This document shows, piece after piece, positions 7,950-16,023 of a stretch of 64,000 bases of DNA. Position 1 is the first letter of the stretch. Each line of letters opens with the position of its first letter. The position numbers and the translations under genes were made by a program. Source of the DNA: an uncultured Lachnospiraceae bacterium. Its GTDB lineage: Bacteria; Bacillota; Clostridia; Lachnospirales; Lachnospiraceae. The DNA lies in assembly GCA_947165025.1 (NCBI GenBank), contig CAMUYQ010000001.1, forward strand, positions 62,001 to 126,000, read 5' to 3'. Below the pieces are notes generated by a model. The model searched no databases, had not been told where the DNA came from, and saw only the letters and a program-made list of their open reading frames with translations.

Positions 7950-9317
7950 ATGCAGAACAAAGATTGGATCACCATTGCACTGACGATCGCGATCAGTATC
8001 GCAGTTCTCATTGCATTGCGTTTTGTCTTCAAAAGAGTATTAAAAAAGAGCGATAAGATTCACAGGAGATATCTCGGAAGTCTCCTGAATCTTGTCGTTA
8101 TCGTTATCTGTGTAATCAACATATTCGGGGTTTTTAATCCGAATATGAACATTCATTCAACGCTTCTCAAAGGATCGGCGCTGGTCGTTGCGATAATCGG
8201 TTTTGCGGCACAGCCTGCGATCCTGGATCTTATATGCGGTTTCCTTATCAGTATCAATAAACCGTTTGAGATCGGTGACCGTATCATAGCCGAAGGGATA
8301 GAACCGGGTATCGTTGAAGATATCACTCTCAGGCATACCGTTATAAGGATTTACGACGGCCTTCGTATTATTGTTCCGAACAGCACACTCAATTCCAAGA
8401 CTGTCATTAATACAAGCCGCGAAGACAGAAGAGGTATACATCTGACATATTCGGTAAGTTATGATACCGACCTGACACTTGCCGTCGATGCAATAAGAGA
8501 CTGCGTTGCGGAAAGCCCCTACACACTTCAGGTTGAGACGAACGGTATCACGGAGGACTCGGGTCCGGTATACTTCCTTAAATACGGTGAGAGCGCACTT
8601 ATCCTTGAGACAACGATATGGATCGATAAGAATACTGTCAGTTACGTAGCGGTAACCGATGTCAATATGCGTATCAATAAGATGTTCAATCAGCTTGGCA
8701 TCGAGATACCTTATAACTATGTTAATGTTGTTGAGCGCGAATATATAGCCGACGAATCAGCCGGCGTTAAGAAAAAGAAGACAGCACCGTCAAAGAGAAG
8801 TACGAGAACCGATACGATCAGGGTTTCAATGGACTCTGATATGATAGAGGACGCACTGGAGACAGCCAGGGCATTTGCAAAGAAACAGCGCCTTACCGAT
8901 AAGATTACAAGGCAGCTTGAGCTTATGTCCGAAGAAGTGATAGGTATCATGAGCTCCATTGCGGGTAATGCCAAGGCGAAGTTCTGGATCGACGGCAGCG
9001 GCCAGAAGTTCAGGATACACATGTCATTCCCGACATCCGTCGGTATTGATGAGTACAAGCGTCTGCTGTCTCTTTCCACATCCGGCAAGAATGAGGCGGT
9101 AAAGACCCTTTCGGATAAGATCAGGGAGACCGTGACAAAAGGTATCAGTATCAGTTCCGGTGACAGGGGACAGGATTTCGAGTGGTCCATGAATGAGGAA
9201 CCGAATGCTGCACAGATCGGAGAATCGATACTTGTCGCGCTTGCAGATGATATAAAGGTAAATGTTACAAGAGAAAAGGTAGAGATACTCGTCATCAAGT
9301 CGGTCAAAACCGAATAA
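7950..9317 (+). CDS. MscS-family mechanosensitive channel fused to a C-terminal GHKL/anti-sigma-like ATPase domain
   Basis: 455 residues. Membrane segments (about residues 8-95) end in the pore-lining helix region ALVVAIIGFAAQPAILDL. The MscS beta domain follows (GDRIIAEGIEPGIVEDITLR; IIVPNSTLNSKTVIN), then the C-terminal alpha/beta part to about 265. After a Lys/Arg-rich linker, residues 290-455 resemble a stand-alone histidine-kinase-type ATPase domain: LELMSEEVIGIMSSI occupies the N-box position, then FWIDGSGQKFRIHM, LLSLSTSGKN and ILVALADDIKVNV. The usual MscS ends shortly after the beta and alpha/beta domains, so this tail is an addition. ATP binding is not assured, since classical G-boxes are not obvious. 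It lies between the FecR gene and yajC. Confidence 0.8.
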   Translation: MQNKDWITIALTIAISIAVLIALRFVFKRVLKKSDKIHRRYLGSLLNLVVIVICVINIFGVFNPNMNIHSTLLKGSALVVAIIGFAAQPAILDLICGFLISINKPFEIGDRIIAEGIEPGIVEDITLRHTVIRIYDGLRIIVPNSTLNSKTVINTSREDRRGIHLTYSVSYDTDLTLAVDAIRDCVAESPYTLQVETNGITEDSGPVYFLKYGESALILETTIWIDKNTVSYVAVTDVNMRINKMFNQLGIEIPYNYVNVVEREYIADESAGVKKKKTAPSKRSTRTDTIRVSMDSDMIEDALETARAFAKKQRLTDKITRQLELMSEEVIGIMSSIAGNAKAKFWIDGSGQKFRIHMSFPTSVGIDEYKRLLSLSTSGKNEAVKTLSDKIRETVTKGISISSGDRGQDFEWSMNEEPNAAQIGESILVALADDIKVNVTREKVEILVIKSVKTE

Positions 9318-9324
9318 AAAGTCC

Positions 9325-9353
9325 TTGAAACAAACATATTTGTTGTGTATTAT
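9325..9353 (+). promoter_or_regulatory. Promoter for yajC with a palindrome in its spacer
   Basis: TTGAAA (9325-9330), a 17-base spacer and TATTAT (9348-9353) form a good vegetative promoter, placing the transcript start about 30 bases before the yajC ATG. Positions 9329-9344 are an interrupted palindrome, arms AACAAA and TTTGTT around CATA, which could be an operator occluding RNA polymerase. No regulator is identified. Confidence 0.6.
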
Positions 9354-9390
9354 AGAAAAAGCCTATTTTGAACTATACGGAGGAAGCTAA

Positions 9391-9729
9391 ATGAATTCGA
9401 TAATACTTAGCGATGCCGCAGCACAGGGCAGCGGTGGTTACAGCGGAATACTTATGATGGTAGTTTATATCGCGATATTCGGTGTTGCGATCTATTTCCT
9501 TATGATCAAGCCGCAGAAGAAAGAGCAGAAGAGAATGGAAGCTCTCCTTTCCACAATGGCTGCGGGTGATTCGGTACTCACAACAAGCGGTTTCTACGGG
9601 GTTGTCATTGATGTTACGGACGACACCGTTATCGTTGAATTCGGAAATAACAAGAACTGTCGAATACCTATGCAGAAAACTGCGATAACTCAGGTCGAGA
9701 AGCCCGAGGACTCTGCGGCCACGGAATGA
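9391..9729 (+). CDS. yajC: Preprotein translocase subunit YajC
   Basis: Small single-pass membrane protein that associates with SecDF at the Sec translocon. 112 residues. One transmembrane segment (about residues 17-38, MVVYIAIFGVAIYFLMI) is followed by the family signature KPQKKEQKRMEALLSTMAAG and a small cytoplasmic domain with the typical GDSVLTTSGFYGVV. The ATG has a clear GGAGG upstream, its own promoter before it and a terminator behind it, so it seems to be transcribed alone. secD and secF, its frequent partners, are not next to it. Confidence 0.93.
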   Translation: MNSIILSDAAAQGSGGYSGILMMVVYIAIFGVAIYFLMIKPQKKEQKRMEALLSTMAAGDSVLTTSGFYGVVIDVTDDTVIVEFGNNKNCRIPMQKTAITQVEKPEDSAATE

Positions 9730-9748
9730 TCCTGTTATCATGCACATT

Positions 9749-9780
9749 AAAAAGGATGTCCGGGCAGGACATCCTTTTAT
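9749..9780 (+). terminator. Intrinsic terminator after yajC
   Basis: A strong stem AAAAGGATGTCC / GGACATCCTTTT with a five-base loop (GGGCA) ends in a short T-run. It separates yajC from ilvD. The symmetrical A and T flanks would let it work in both directions. Confidence 0.85.
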
Positions 9781-9806
9781 TAAATAATCAGGAGGGATAA
9801 GAAAAC

Positions 9807-11474
9807 ATGCGAAGCGATTCCGTAAAAAAGGGAAGTGCACAGGCACCCCACAGATCACTGTTTCATGCGCTCGGATTTACACAGGAAGAGATGGACAGGC
9901 CTCTTGTAGGTATTGTCAGCTCATACAATGAGATCGTACCCGGTCACATGAACATAGACAAGATCGTCGAAGCCGTTAAGATGGGGGTGGCGATGGCAGG
10001 CGGAACACCGGTAGTATTCCCTGCGATAGCAGTATGCGACGGCATCGCGATGGGACATATCGGAATGAAGTATTCACTCGTGACGCGCGATCTTATCGCC
10101 GACTCAACCGAGTGTATGGCACTTGCACATCAGTTTGATGCACTCGTCATGGTACCGAACTGTGATAAGAATGTTCCTGGACTTCTGATGGCAGCGGCAC
10201 GTATAAATGTTCCTACGGTTTTCGTATCAGGCGGTCCGATGCTTGCAGGCCATGTAATGGGCAAGAAGAGAAGTCTTTCATCGATGTTTGAAGCAGTCGG
10301 AGCACAGGCAGCCGGAAAGATGACTGATGAGGAAGTATGCGAATTCGAACGTAAAGTATGTCCCACATGCGGATCATGTTCGGGAATGTATACTGCCAAT
10401 TCGATGAACTGTCTGACCGAAGCTCTCGGTATGGGACTTGCAGGAAACGGAACTATTCCAGCTGTTTATTCCGAGCGCCTTGCTCTTGCAAAGCATGCCG
10501 GAATGGCTGTCATGGAATTGTATAAGAAGAATATATGTCCGAGAGACATCATCACGAAGGAGTCGATCATCAACGCACTTACGGTTGACATGGCACTTGG
10601 ATGCTCGACAAACTCTATGCTTCATATACCTGCGATCGCACATGAGATCGGATTTGAATTTGATATCACGATGGCAAACGAGATCTCGGAGAAGACTCCT
10701 AATCTCTGTCATCTTGCTCCTGCAGGCCCGACATACATGGAGGACCTTAATGAAGCGGGCGGCGTGCATGCCGTTATGAAACAGCTTGCAGATGCCGGAC
10801 TTCTTAATACAAACTGTATGACGGTGACCGGCAAAACACTCGGTGAGAATGTTGCGGGATGCGTTAACCGAAATCCCGAAGTCATCAGGACGATGGATAA
10901 CCCGTATTCGAAGACGGGCGGCCTGGCAGTTCTTACCGGTAATATCGCACCTGACGGATCCGTTGTAAAGCGTTCTGCGGTTGCCGATTCAATGCTTAAG
11001 CATGAAGGACCTGCACGTGTATTTGACTGTGAGGAAGATGCGATCGCTGCGATAAAGGGCGGTAAGATTGTTGCCGGTGATGTTGTCGTAATAAGATATG
11101 AAGGACCCAAGGGCGGTCCGGGTATGCGCGAGATGCTCAATCCTACATCCGCAATTGCAGGCATGGGACTTGGTGAGAGCGTTGCCCTTATAACCGACGG
11201 ACGATTTTCGGGTGCAAGCCGCGGGGCTTCCATCGGACATGTGTCGCCTGAAGCTGCTGTCGGAGGTCCTATTGCGCTTATTGAGGAAGGTGATATCATT
11301 TGTGTTGATATCCCGAACGTTTCGCTTAATGTAAAGGTATCCGATGAAGAGATGGCTGAGCGCCGCAAGAAGTGGCAGCCGCGTGAGCCGAAGGTTACAT
11401 CGGGATATCTTGCAAGATACGAGAAGCTTGTAACGAGCGGGGATAAAGGTGCAGTACTGAGGAGTGATTTTTGA
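9807..11474 (+). CDS. ilvD: Dihydroxy-acid dehydratase
   Basis: Iron-sulfur enzyme dehydrating 2,3-dihydroxy-3-methylvalerate and -isovalerate, the third step of isoleucine and valine synthesis, also needed for leucine. 555 residues, the normal length. Cluster-ligand and active-site motifs are present: [10 protein letters not shown] (about residue 115), [19 protein letters not shown] (about 183-201) and the C-terminal [19 protein letters not shown]. The ribosome site AGGAGGG precedes the ATG. The stop overlaps the start region of ilvB, so the pair is probably co-transcribed. There is little space upstream (about 25 bases after a terminator) for a T-box leader, and none is seen. Confidence 0.96.
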   Translation: MRSDSVKKGSAQAPHRSLFHALGFTQEEMDRPLVGIVSSYNEIVPGHMNIDKIVEAVKMGVAMAGGTPVVFPAIAVCDGIAMGHIGMKYSLVTRDLIADSTECMALAHQFDALVMVPNCDKNVPGLLMAAARINVPTVFVSGGPMLAGHVMGKKRSLSSMFEAVGAQAAGKMTDEEVCEFERKVCPTCGSCSGMYTANSMNCLTEALGMGLAGNGTIPAVYSERLALAKHAGMAVMELYKKNICPRDIITKESIINALTVDMALGCSTNSMLHIPAIAHEIGFEFDITMANEISEKTPNLCHLAPAGPTYMEDLNEAGGVHAVMKQLADAGLLNTNCMTVTGKTLGENVAGCVNRNPEVIRTMDNPYSKTGGLAVLTGNIAPDGSVVKRSAVADSMLKHEGPARVFDCEEDAIAAIKGGKIVAGDVVVIRYEGPKGGPGMREMLNPTSAIAGMGLGESVALITDGRFSGASRGASIGHVSPEAAVGGPIALIEEGDIICVDIPNVSLNVKVSDEEMAERRKKWQPREPKVTSGYLARYEKLVTSGDKGAVLRSDF

Positions 11475-11488
11475 TGAAGGAGAAAGAG

Positions 11489-13162
11489 ATGGAACTTACC
11501 GGTTCACAGATAGTAATGGAGTGTTTGCTCGAGCAGGGCGTTGATACCGTATTCGGTTATCCCGGCGGAACGATACTTAACATTTATGATGAACTGTATA
11601 AGTACAGCGATAAGATAAAGCATATTCTGACGAGCCACGAACAGGGTGCGGCACATGCTGCCGACGGTTATGCAAGGGCAACCGGAAAGGTCGGTGTCTG
11701 TATGGCAACATCGGGACCCGGTGCGACAAACCTTGTTACGGGTATAGCAACGGCATACATGGATTCCGTTCCGCTTGTTGCAATAACTGCTAACGTCAAT
11801 CTTCCTCTTCTCGGAAAGGATACTTTCCAGGAGGTTGATATCGCAGGTGTTACGATGCCTATAACTAAGCACGGATACATTGTTAAGGATGTGAACGTTC
11901 TTGCAGATACTTTGCGTAAAGCTTTTGCGATCGCAAAGTCGGGACGTCCCGGACCGGTGCTTGTTGATATCACAAAGGATGTTACGGCTGCAAAATGTAA
12001 CTTTACAAAGAAGAAGCCGGAGCCGCTTGCAATTCCGAAGAGATATACGGATAAGGATATCGAGACAGCAGTTAAGCTGATAGAGAAGGCTAAGAAGCCT
12101 TATATATATGCGGGCGGCGGTGTTGTTATATCCGGAGCTTCAAAGGAACTTAATGAATTCGCTCATAAGATCGATGCACCTGTCTGCGACACGCTCATGG
12201 GTAAGGGCGGTTTTGACGGAAACGATCCTCTCTATACCGGTATGATCGGTATGCACGGTACAAAGGCTTCAAACCTCGGTGTCAGCGAATGTGATCTTCT
12301 TGTTGCGATCGGTGCCAGGTTTTCGGACCGCGTTATCGGAAATGCCGCAAAGTTTGCACCGAAGGCCAAAGTGCTTCATATTGATATAGATCCGGCTGAG
12401 ATCAACAAGAACATCAAAACGAGTGCGAGCATTATCGGTGATGTGAAAGAAGTTCTTTCGATACTCAACTCAAAGCTTTCCCAACACTCAAATCCCGAGT
12501 GGACAAAGCATGTTGAGGATCTTAAGGAGCAGTATCCGCTCACATATGATACGAGCCGTCTAACGTGCCCGTATATTCTCGAAAAGCTTTACGAGGTCAC
12601 AAAGGGCGATGCGATAATAACGACCGATGTAGGACAGCATCAGATGTGGGCTGCACAGTACTATAAGTACAAAGAGCCGAGAACATTCCTTTCATCGGGC
12701 GGACTTGGAACGATGGGTTACGGACTCGGTGCATGTATAGGTGCAAAGGTCGGACGTCCCGACAAGATCGTCTGCAATATCGGCGGTGACGGATGCTTCA
12801 GGATGAACATGAACGAGCTTGCAACGGCATCAAGATATGATATCCCGATCATTCAGATAGTGATCAACAATTCGGTTCTCGGAATGGTACGTCAGTGGCA
12901 GACACTGTTTTACGACAAGAGATATTCGAACACGGTGCTGACGGATAAGGTTGATTTCTGCAAGGTTGCCGAGGGACTCGGATGTGCGGCCATCAAGGTG
13001 ACCAGGAAAGAAGAAGTGGAGCCTGCTCTCAAGAAGGCAATTGAAATGAAAGCCCCCGTTATGATAGAATGTGTCATTGACAGCGACGATAAAGTATTCC
13101 CGATGGTATCACCCGGGGCTGCGATATCCGAGGTGTTTGATGCAAAAGACCTTAAGAAATGA
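11489..13162 (+). CDS. ilvB: Acetolactate synthase large subunit
   Basis: Thiamine-diphosphate enzyme joining pyruvate to pyruvate or 2-oxobutyrate, the first committed step of branched-chain amino acid synthesis. ThDP-binding motifs are seen: SHEQGAAHAADGYARATGKV with the catalytic Glu near residue 50, and GGDGCFRMNMNELATA to VINN near 430-460. An ATG at 11474 overlaps the ilvD stop, but ATG 11489 (MELTGSQIVMECL) matches the usual family N-terminus and has AAGGAG six bases upstream. It gives 557 residues. No small regulatory subunit (ilvN/ilvH) follows. It may be elsewhere, or the enzyme may work without one. Confidence 0.94.
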   Translation: MELTGSQIVMECLLEQGVDTVFGYPGGTILNIYDELYKYSDKIKHILTSHEQGAAHAADGYARATGKVGVCMATSGPGATNLVTGIATAYMDSVPLVAITANVNLPLLGKDTFQEVDIAGVTMPITKHGYIVKDVNVLADTLRKAFAIAKSGRPGPVLVDITKDVTAAKCNFTKKKPEPLAIPKRYTDKDIETAVKLIEKAKKPYIYAGGGVVISGASKELNEFAHKIDAPVCDTLMGKGGFDGNDPLYTGMIGMHGTKASNLGVSECDLLVAIGARFSDRVIGNAAKFAPKAKVLHIDIDPAEINKNIKTSASIIGDVKEVLSILNSKLSQHSNPEWTKHVEDLKEQYPLTYDTSRLTCPYILEKLYEVTKGDAIITTDVGQHQMWAAQYYKYKEPRTFLSSGGLGTMGYGLGACIGAKVGRPDKIVCNIGGDGCFRMNMNELATASRYDIPIIQIVINNSVLGMVRQWQTLFYDKRYSNTVLTDKVDFCKVAEGLGCAAIKVTRKEEVEPALKKAIEMKAPVMIECVIDSDDKVFPMVSPGAAISEVFDAKDLKK

Positions 13163-13207
13163 TTTTCGCCGTAAGGCGCGTTAAGCATAAGTAAGGAGGA
13201 GAAACAG

Positions 13208-14290
13208 TTGGAAAGAGTGTATAACTTTTCGGCAGGGCCCGCAGTTCTGCCTGAGGAAGTCCTCAAAGAAGCTGCAGATGAGATGTTAAACTACAAGGGA
13301 AGCGGTCAGTCCGTAATGGAGATGAGCCACCGTTCAAAGGTCTTTGATGACATCATCAAAGAGGCTGAGGCTGATTTCCGTGAAGTCCTGAAAGTTCCCG
13401 ATAACTACAAGGTATTGTTCCTTCAGGGCGGTGCTTCGCAGTTCTTTGCCGAAGTTCCGATGAACCTTATGAAGAACAAAAAGGCCGGATATATCCTTAC
13501 CGGACAGTGGTCAAAGAAGGCATTTGCCGAGGCCAAGATATACGGTGAGGCTGTTGAGCTTGCATCGTCTGCCGACAAGACATTCTCATACATTCCCGAC
13601 TGCAGCGATCTTCCGATCACTGACGACATGGACTATGTCTACATCTGTGAGAACAATACGATATACGGAACGAAGTACAAAGAGCTTCCTAACACGAAGG
13701 GCAAGATCCTCGTTTCGGATGTAAGTTCATGCTTCCTCTCAGAACCCATGGATGTTACTAAGTACGGTGTTGTATACGGTGGCGTACAGAAGAACGTCGG
13801 CCCCGCAGGCTGCGTGATCGCAGTCATCAGGGAAGACCTTATAACGGACGATGTGCTTCCGGGAACACCGACCCTTCTTAAGTGGAAGACACAGGCTGAT
13901 GCGCTCTCACTTTACAACACACCTCCGTGCTACACGATCTACATCTGCGGCAAGGTGTTCAAGTGGCTCAAGAAGATGGGCGGACTGTCTGCAATGAAAG
14001 AGCACAATGAGAAGAAGGCAAAGATATTCTATGATTTCCTCGATTCATCGAAGATGTTCAAGGGTACCGTTGTTGCCAAGGACAGATCTCTTATGAACGC
14101 ACCTTTTGTTACGGGTAATGCAGATCTTGATGCCAAGTTCATCAAGGAAGCTGCTGATGCCGGATTTGTTAACCTCAAAGGTCACAAGACGGTCGGCGGT
14201 ATGAGAGCGAGCATGTACAATGCGATGCCTATCGAAGGCGTTAAGAAGCTCGTCGAGTTCATGGAGAAGTTTGAAAAGGAGAATGCATAA
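13208..14290 (+). CDS. serC: Phosphoserine aminotransferase
   Basis: PLP enzyme converting 3-phosphohydroxypyruvate and glutamate to phosphoserine, the second step of serine synthesis; the same fold can serve in pyridoxal phosphate synthesis. 360 residues, the usual length. It starts ERVYNFSAGPAVLPEEVL after the initiator, a family signature. The PLP lysine lies in YGGVQKNVGPAGC near residue 197. The start is TTG at 13208 with a near-perfect AAGGAGG eight to ten bases upstream; no better ATG exists. The stop overlaps serA as TAATG. The 45-base gap after ilvB holds a small hairpin (CGCC-gtaa-GGCG) without a T-run. Confidence 0.95.
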   Translation: MERVYNFSAGPAVLPEEVLKEAADEMLNYKGSGQSVMEMSHRSKVFDDIIKEAEADFREVLKVPDNYKVLFLQGGASQFFAEVPMNLMKNKKAGYILTGQWSKKAFAEAKIYGEAVELASSADKTFSYIPDCSDLPITDDMDYVYICENNTIYGTKYKELPNTKGKILVSDVSSCFLSEPMDVTKYGVVYGGVQKNVGPAGCVIAVIREDLITDDVLPGTPTLLKWKTQADALSLYNTPPCYTIYICGKVFKWLKKMGGLSAMKEHNEKKAKIFYDFLDSSKMFKGTVVAKDRSLMNAPFVTGNADLDAKFIKEAADAGFVNLKGHKTVGGMRASMYNAMPIEGVKKLVEFMEKFEKENA

Positions 14291-15453
14291 TGTTTCGATA
14301 CACATGTTTAAATCCCATTGCCCAGGTAGGACTTGACGGATTCGGAAGTGATTTTGCAAAGGTTGATGACATAAAGGATGCAGACGGTGTTCTTGTCAGA
14401 AGTGCATCGATGCACGAGATGGATCTGCCGGAAAAGCTTCTGTGCGTAGCACGTGCCGGAGCAGGTGTCAACAACATCCCTCTTGATAAGTGTGCTGAAA
14501 AGGGTATCGTAGTCTTCAATACTCCGGGTGCAAATGCAAACGGTGTTAAGGAGCTCGTGTTTGCGGGAATGTTCCTTGCATGCCGCGATATCGTTGGCGG
14601 TATCAATTGGGTTAAGGATAACTGTACTAATCCCGATATCGCAAAGCTTGCCGAGAAAGAGAAGAAGAACTTCGCCGGTAACGAGATCATGGATAAGAAG
14701 CTCGGTATCATCGGACTCGGCGCCATCGGTGTGAGAGTGGCAAATGCCGCAAAGCATCTCGGAATGGAAGTTTACGGATACGATCCTTACATTTCGGTTG
14801 ACGCTGCATGGAATCTTTCAAGGGATATCAAGCATGTGCTTTCGGTTGATGATATATATGCAAACTGCGACATCATCACGATCCATGTTCCTCTTATGGA
14901 TTCTACGAGAAATACGATCAACGCCGAAGCCGTTGACAAGATGAAGGACGGCGTTGTTATTCTTAACTTTGCAAGGGATCTTCTGTGTGATGAGAATGCG
15001 ATCATCGAAGGGATCAAAAAGGGCAAGGTCGCAAAGTACGTTTCGGACTTCCCGAATCCCACGACCGCAAATGCGGAAGGATGTATCGTAATACCTCACC
15101 TTGGCGCTTCAACGGAAGAGTCGGAGGATAACTGCGCAAAGATGGCTGTCAAGGAGATGATCGATTACCTGACAAACGGTAACATCGTCAATTCGGTCAA
15201 CTATCCGAAGGCAGACATGGGCGTGTGCACAACGCTCGGACGTGTTACGATCCACCACAAAAATGTCACGAACATGATCACGAGATTTTCGGGTATCTTC
15301 TCAGAGGCCGGCATCAACATCTCGGACATGGTCAATTCATCAAAGGGTGAATACGCTTACACGATGATCGACGTTGATTCGGACATCACACCGGATTTCG
15401 TCGAGAAGCTTTCAAGTATAGACGGAGTGATCAGAGTCAGAGTCATTAAATGA
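14290..15453 (+). CDS. serA: D-3-phosphoglycerate dehydrogenase, short form with ACT domain
   Basis: Oxidises 3-phosphoglycerate to 3-phosphohydroxypyruvate, the entry to serine synthesis. 387 residues, the short class of SerA. The Rossmann motif GLGAIGVRVANAAKHLG is near residue 143 and the catalytic His lies in IPHLGASTEESEDN near 268. A C-terminal ACT domain (about 318-387, beginning NMITRFSGIFSEAGINISD) may sense serine. The residues after NFAR (DLLCDENAI) are slightly unusual for the substrate-binding segment. The ATG overlaps the serC stop, so expression is coupled. A hairpin terminator follows. Confidence 0.95.
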   Translation: MFRYTCLNPIAQVGLDGFGSDFAKVDDIKDADGVLVRSASMHEMDLPEKLLCVARAGAGVNNIPLDKCAEKGIVVFNTPGANANGVKELVFAGMFLACRDIVGGINWVKDNCTNPDIAKLAEKEKKNFAGNEIMDKKLGIIGLGAIGVRVANAAKHLGMEVYGYDPYISVDAAWNLSRDIKHVLSVDDIYANCDIITIHVPLMDSTRNTINAEAVDKMKDGVVILNFARDLLCDENAIIEGIKKGKVAKYVSDFPNPTTANAEGCIVIPHLGASTEESEDNCAKMAVKEMIDYLTNGNIVNSVNYPKADMGVCTTLGRVTIHHKNVTNMITRFSGIFSEAGINISDMVNSSKGEYAYTMIDVDSDITPDFVEKLSSIDGVIRVRVIK

Positions 15454-15490
15454 GTCAGACATAAGAAAGATCAAAACAGTATTTATCGGA

Positions 15491-15523
15491 CCAATGTCCC
15501 CAATGGGGACATTGGCCTTTTAG
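15491..15523 (+). terminator. Perfect hairpin after serA, probable terminator or REP-like element
   Basis: Eleven-base perfect stem CCAATGTCCCC / GGGGACATTGG with a three-base loop (AAT), followed by CCTTTTAG. It lies 37 bases after the serA stop. The downstream T-run is short. The GGGGAC foot resembles that of the palindrome at 2579-2622, so it may be another REP-like unit acting as a terminator. Confidence 0.7.
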
Positions 15524-15581
15524 TATTCCGGGAAGCTGATGGTGAAATGTACATGAAGAAGAGGAAGATGAAGGGGATCGT

Positions 15582-15851
15582 TTAACGTATTGGCAGATCC
15601 ATCACATCATCTTCTCCGTACTTTGCCTTGAATTCGGCATTCGCGGTCACATTCGCTTCACTTGCCAGATCCATATACTTAATGAATACGTCTTCCACAT
15701 CCATCTTGTATTCCATGGCAAGCTCCTGCATAACCGGGCGCAGCTTCTGAAGCTGCTCGGATACATGGGTTTTCTGAGGATCTATGTCGCCGAGAACCTT
15801 CTCGGCGTATTTGTTTATCTTTTCAAGAAATATAGCATCTTCTGCTGTCAT
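15582..15851 (-). CDS. Small hypothetical protein (89 aa)
   Basis: Not recognised. The 89-residue product is charged, without membrane segments or cysteines, and predicted mostly helical (MTAEDAIFLEKINKYAEKVL...). It has a clean AAGGAG seven bases before its ATG and a promoter with TTGACA and TAGGAT at 17-base spacing just upstream (15910-15882), which supports a real gene. It is convergent with serA, from which the 15491 hairpin separates it, and divergent from the DUF1015 gene, with which it shares the promoter region. It may be a small cytoplasmic regulator or accessory protein, but nothing in the sequence shows which. Confidence 0.65.
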   Translation of the reverse strand: MTAEDAIFLEKINKYAEKVLGDIDPQKTHVSEQLQKLRPVMQELAMEYKMDVEDVFIKYMDLASEANVTANAEFKAKYGEDDVMDLPIR

Positions 15852-15872
15852 GGCTGTATTCTCCTTATCTGT

Positions 15873-15933
15873 TTGACATTCATCCTAACATTCATAATAT
15901 GTGTTGTCAAAGCATGGACATGTTTGGTACAAT
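15873..15933 (+). promoter_or_regulatory. Two candidate promoters for the DUF1015-glgB genes
   Basis: The first has TTGACA (15873-15878), a 16-base spacer and TAATAT (15895-15900). The second has TTGTCA (15904-15909), an 18-base spacer and TACAAT (15928-15933) preceded by TG. Both point to the ATG at 16024 with leaders of about 115 and 85 bases. A TACAA-CATA-TTGTA interrupted palindrome lies at 15973-15986 in the leader. Confidence 0.5.
15882..15910 (-). promoter_or_regulatory. Promoter for the small minus-strand gene
   Basis: Reading leftward, TTGACA (15910-15905), a 17-base spacer and TAGGAT (15887-15882). The -35 overlaps the opposing plus-strand TTGTCA (15904-15909), so the two divergent promoters would compete for the same DNA. 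Confidence 0.5.
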
Positions 15934-16023
15934 AGTAAAGTCGTGTATAGTGTGTGCTCCGGGTTCATATTATACAACATATTGTAGAATTTGATCGTGT
16001 TCAGATCTTTTGGAGGATAGATT

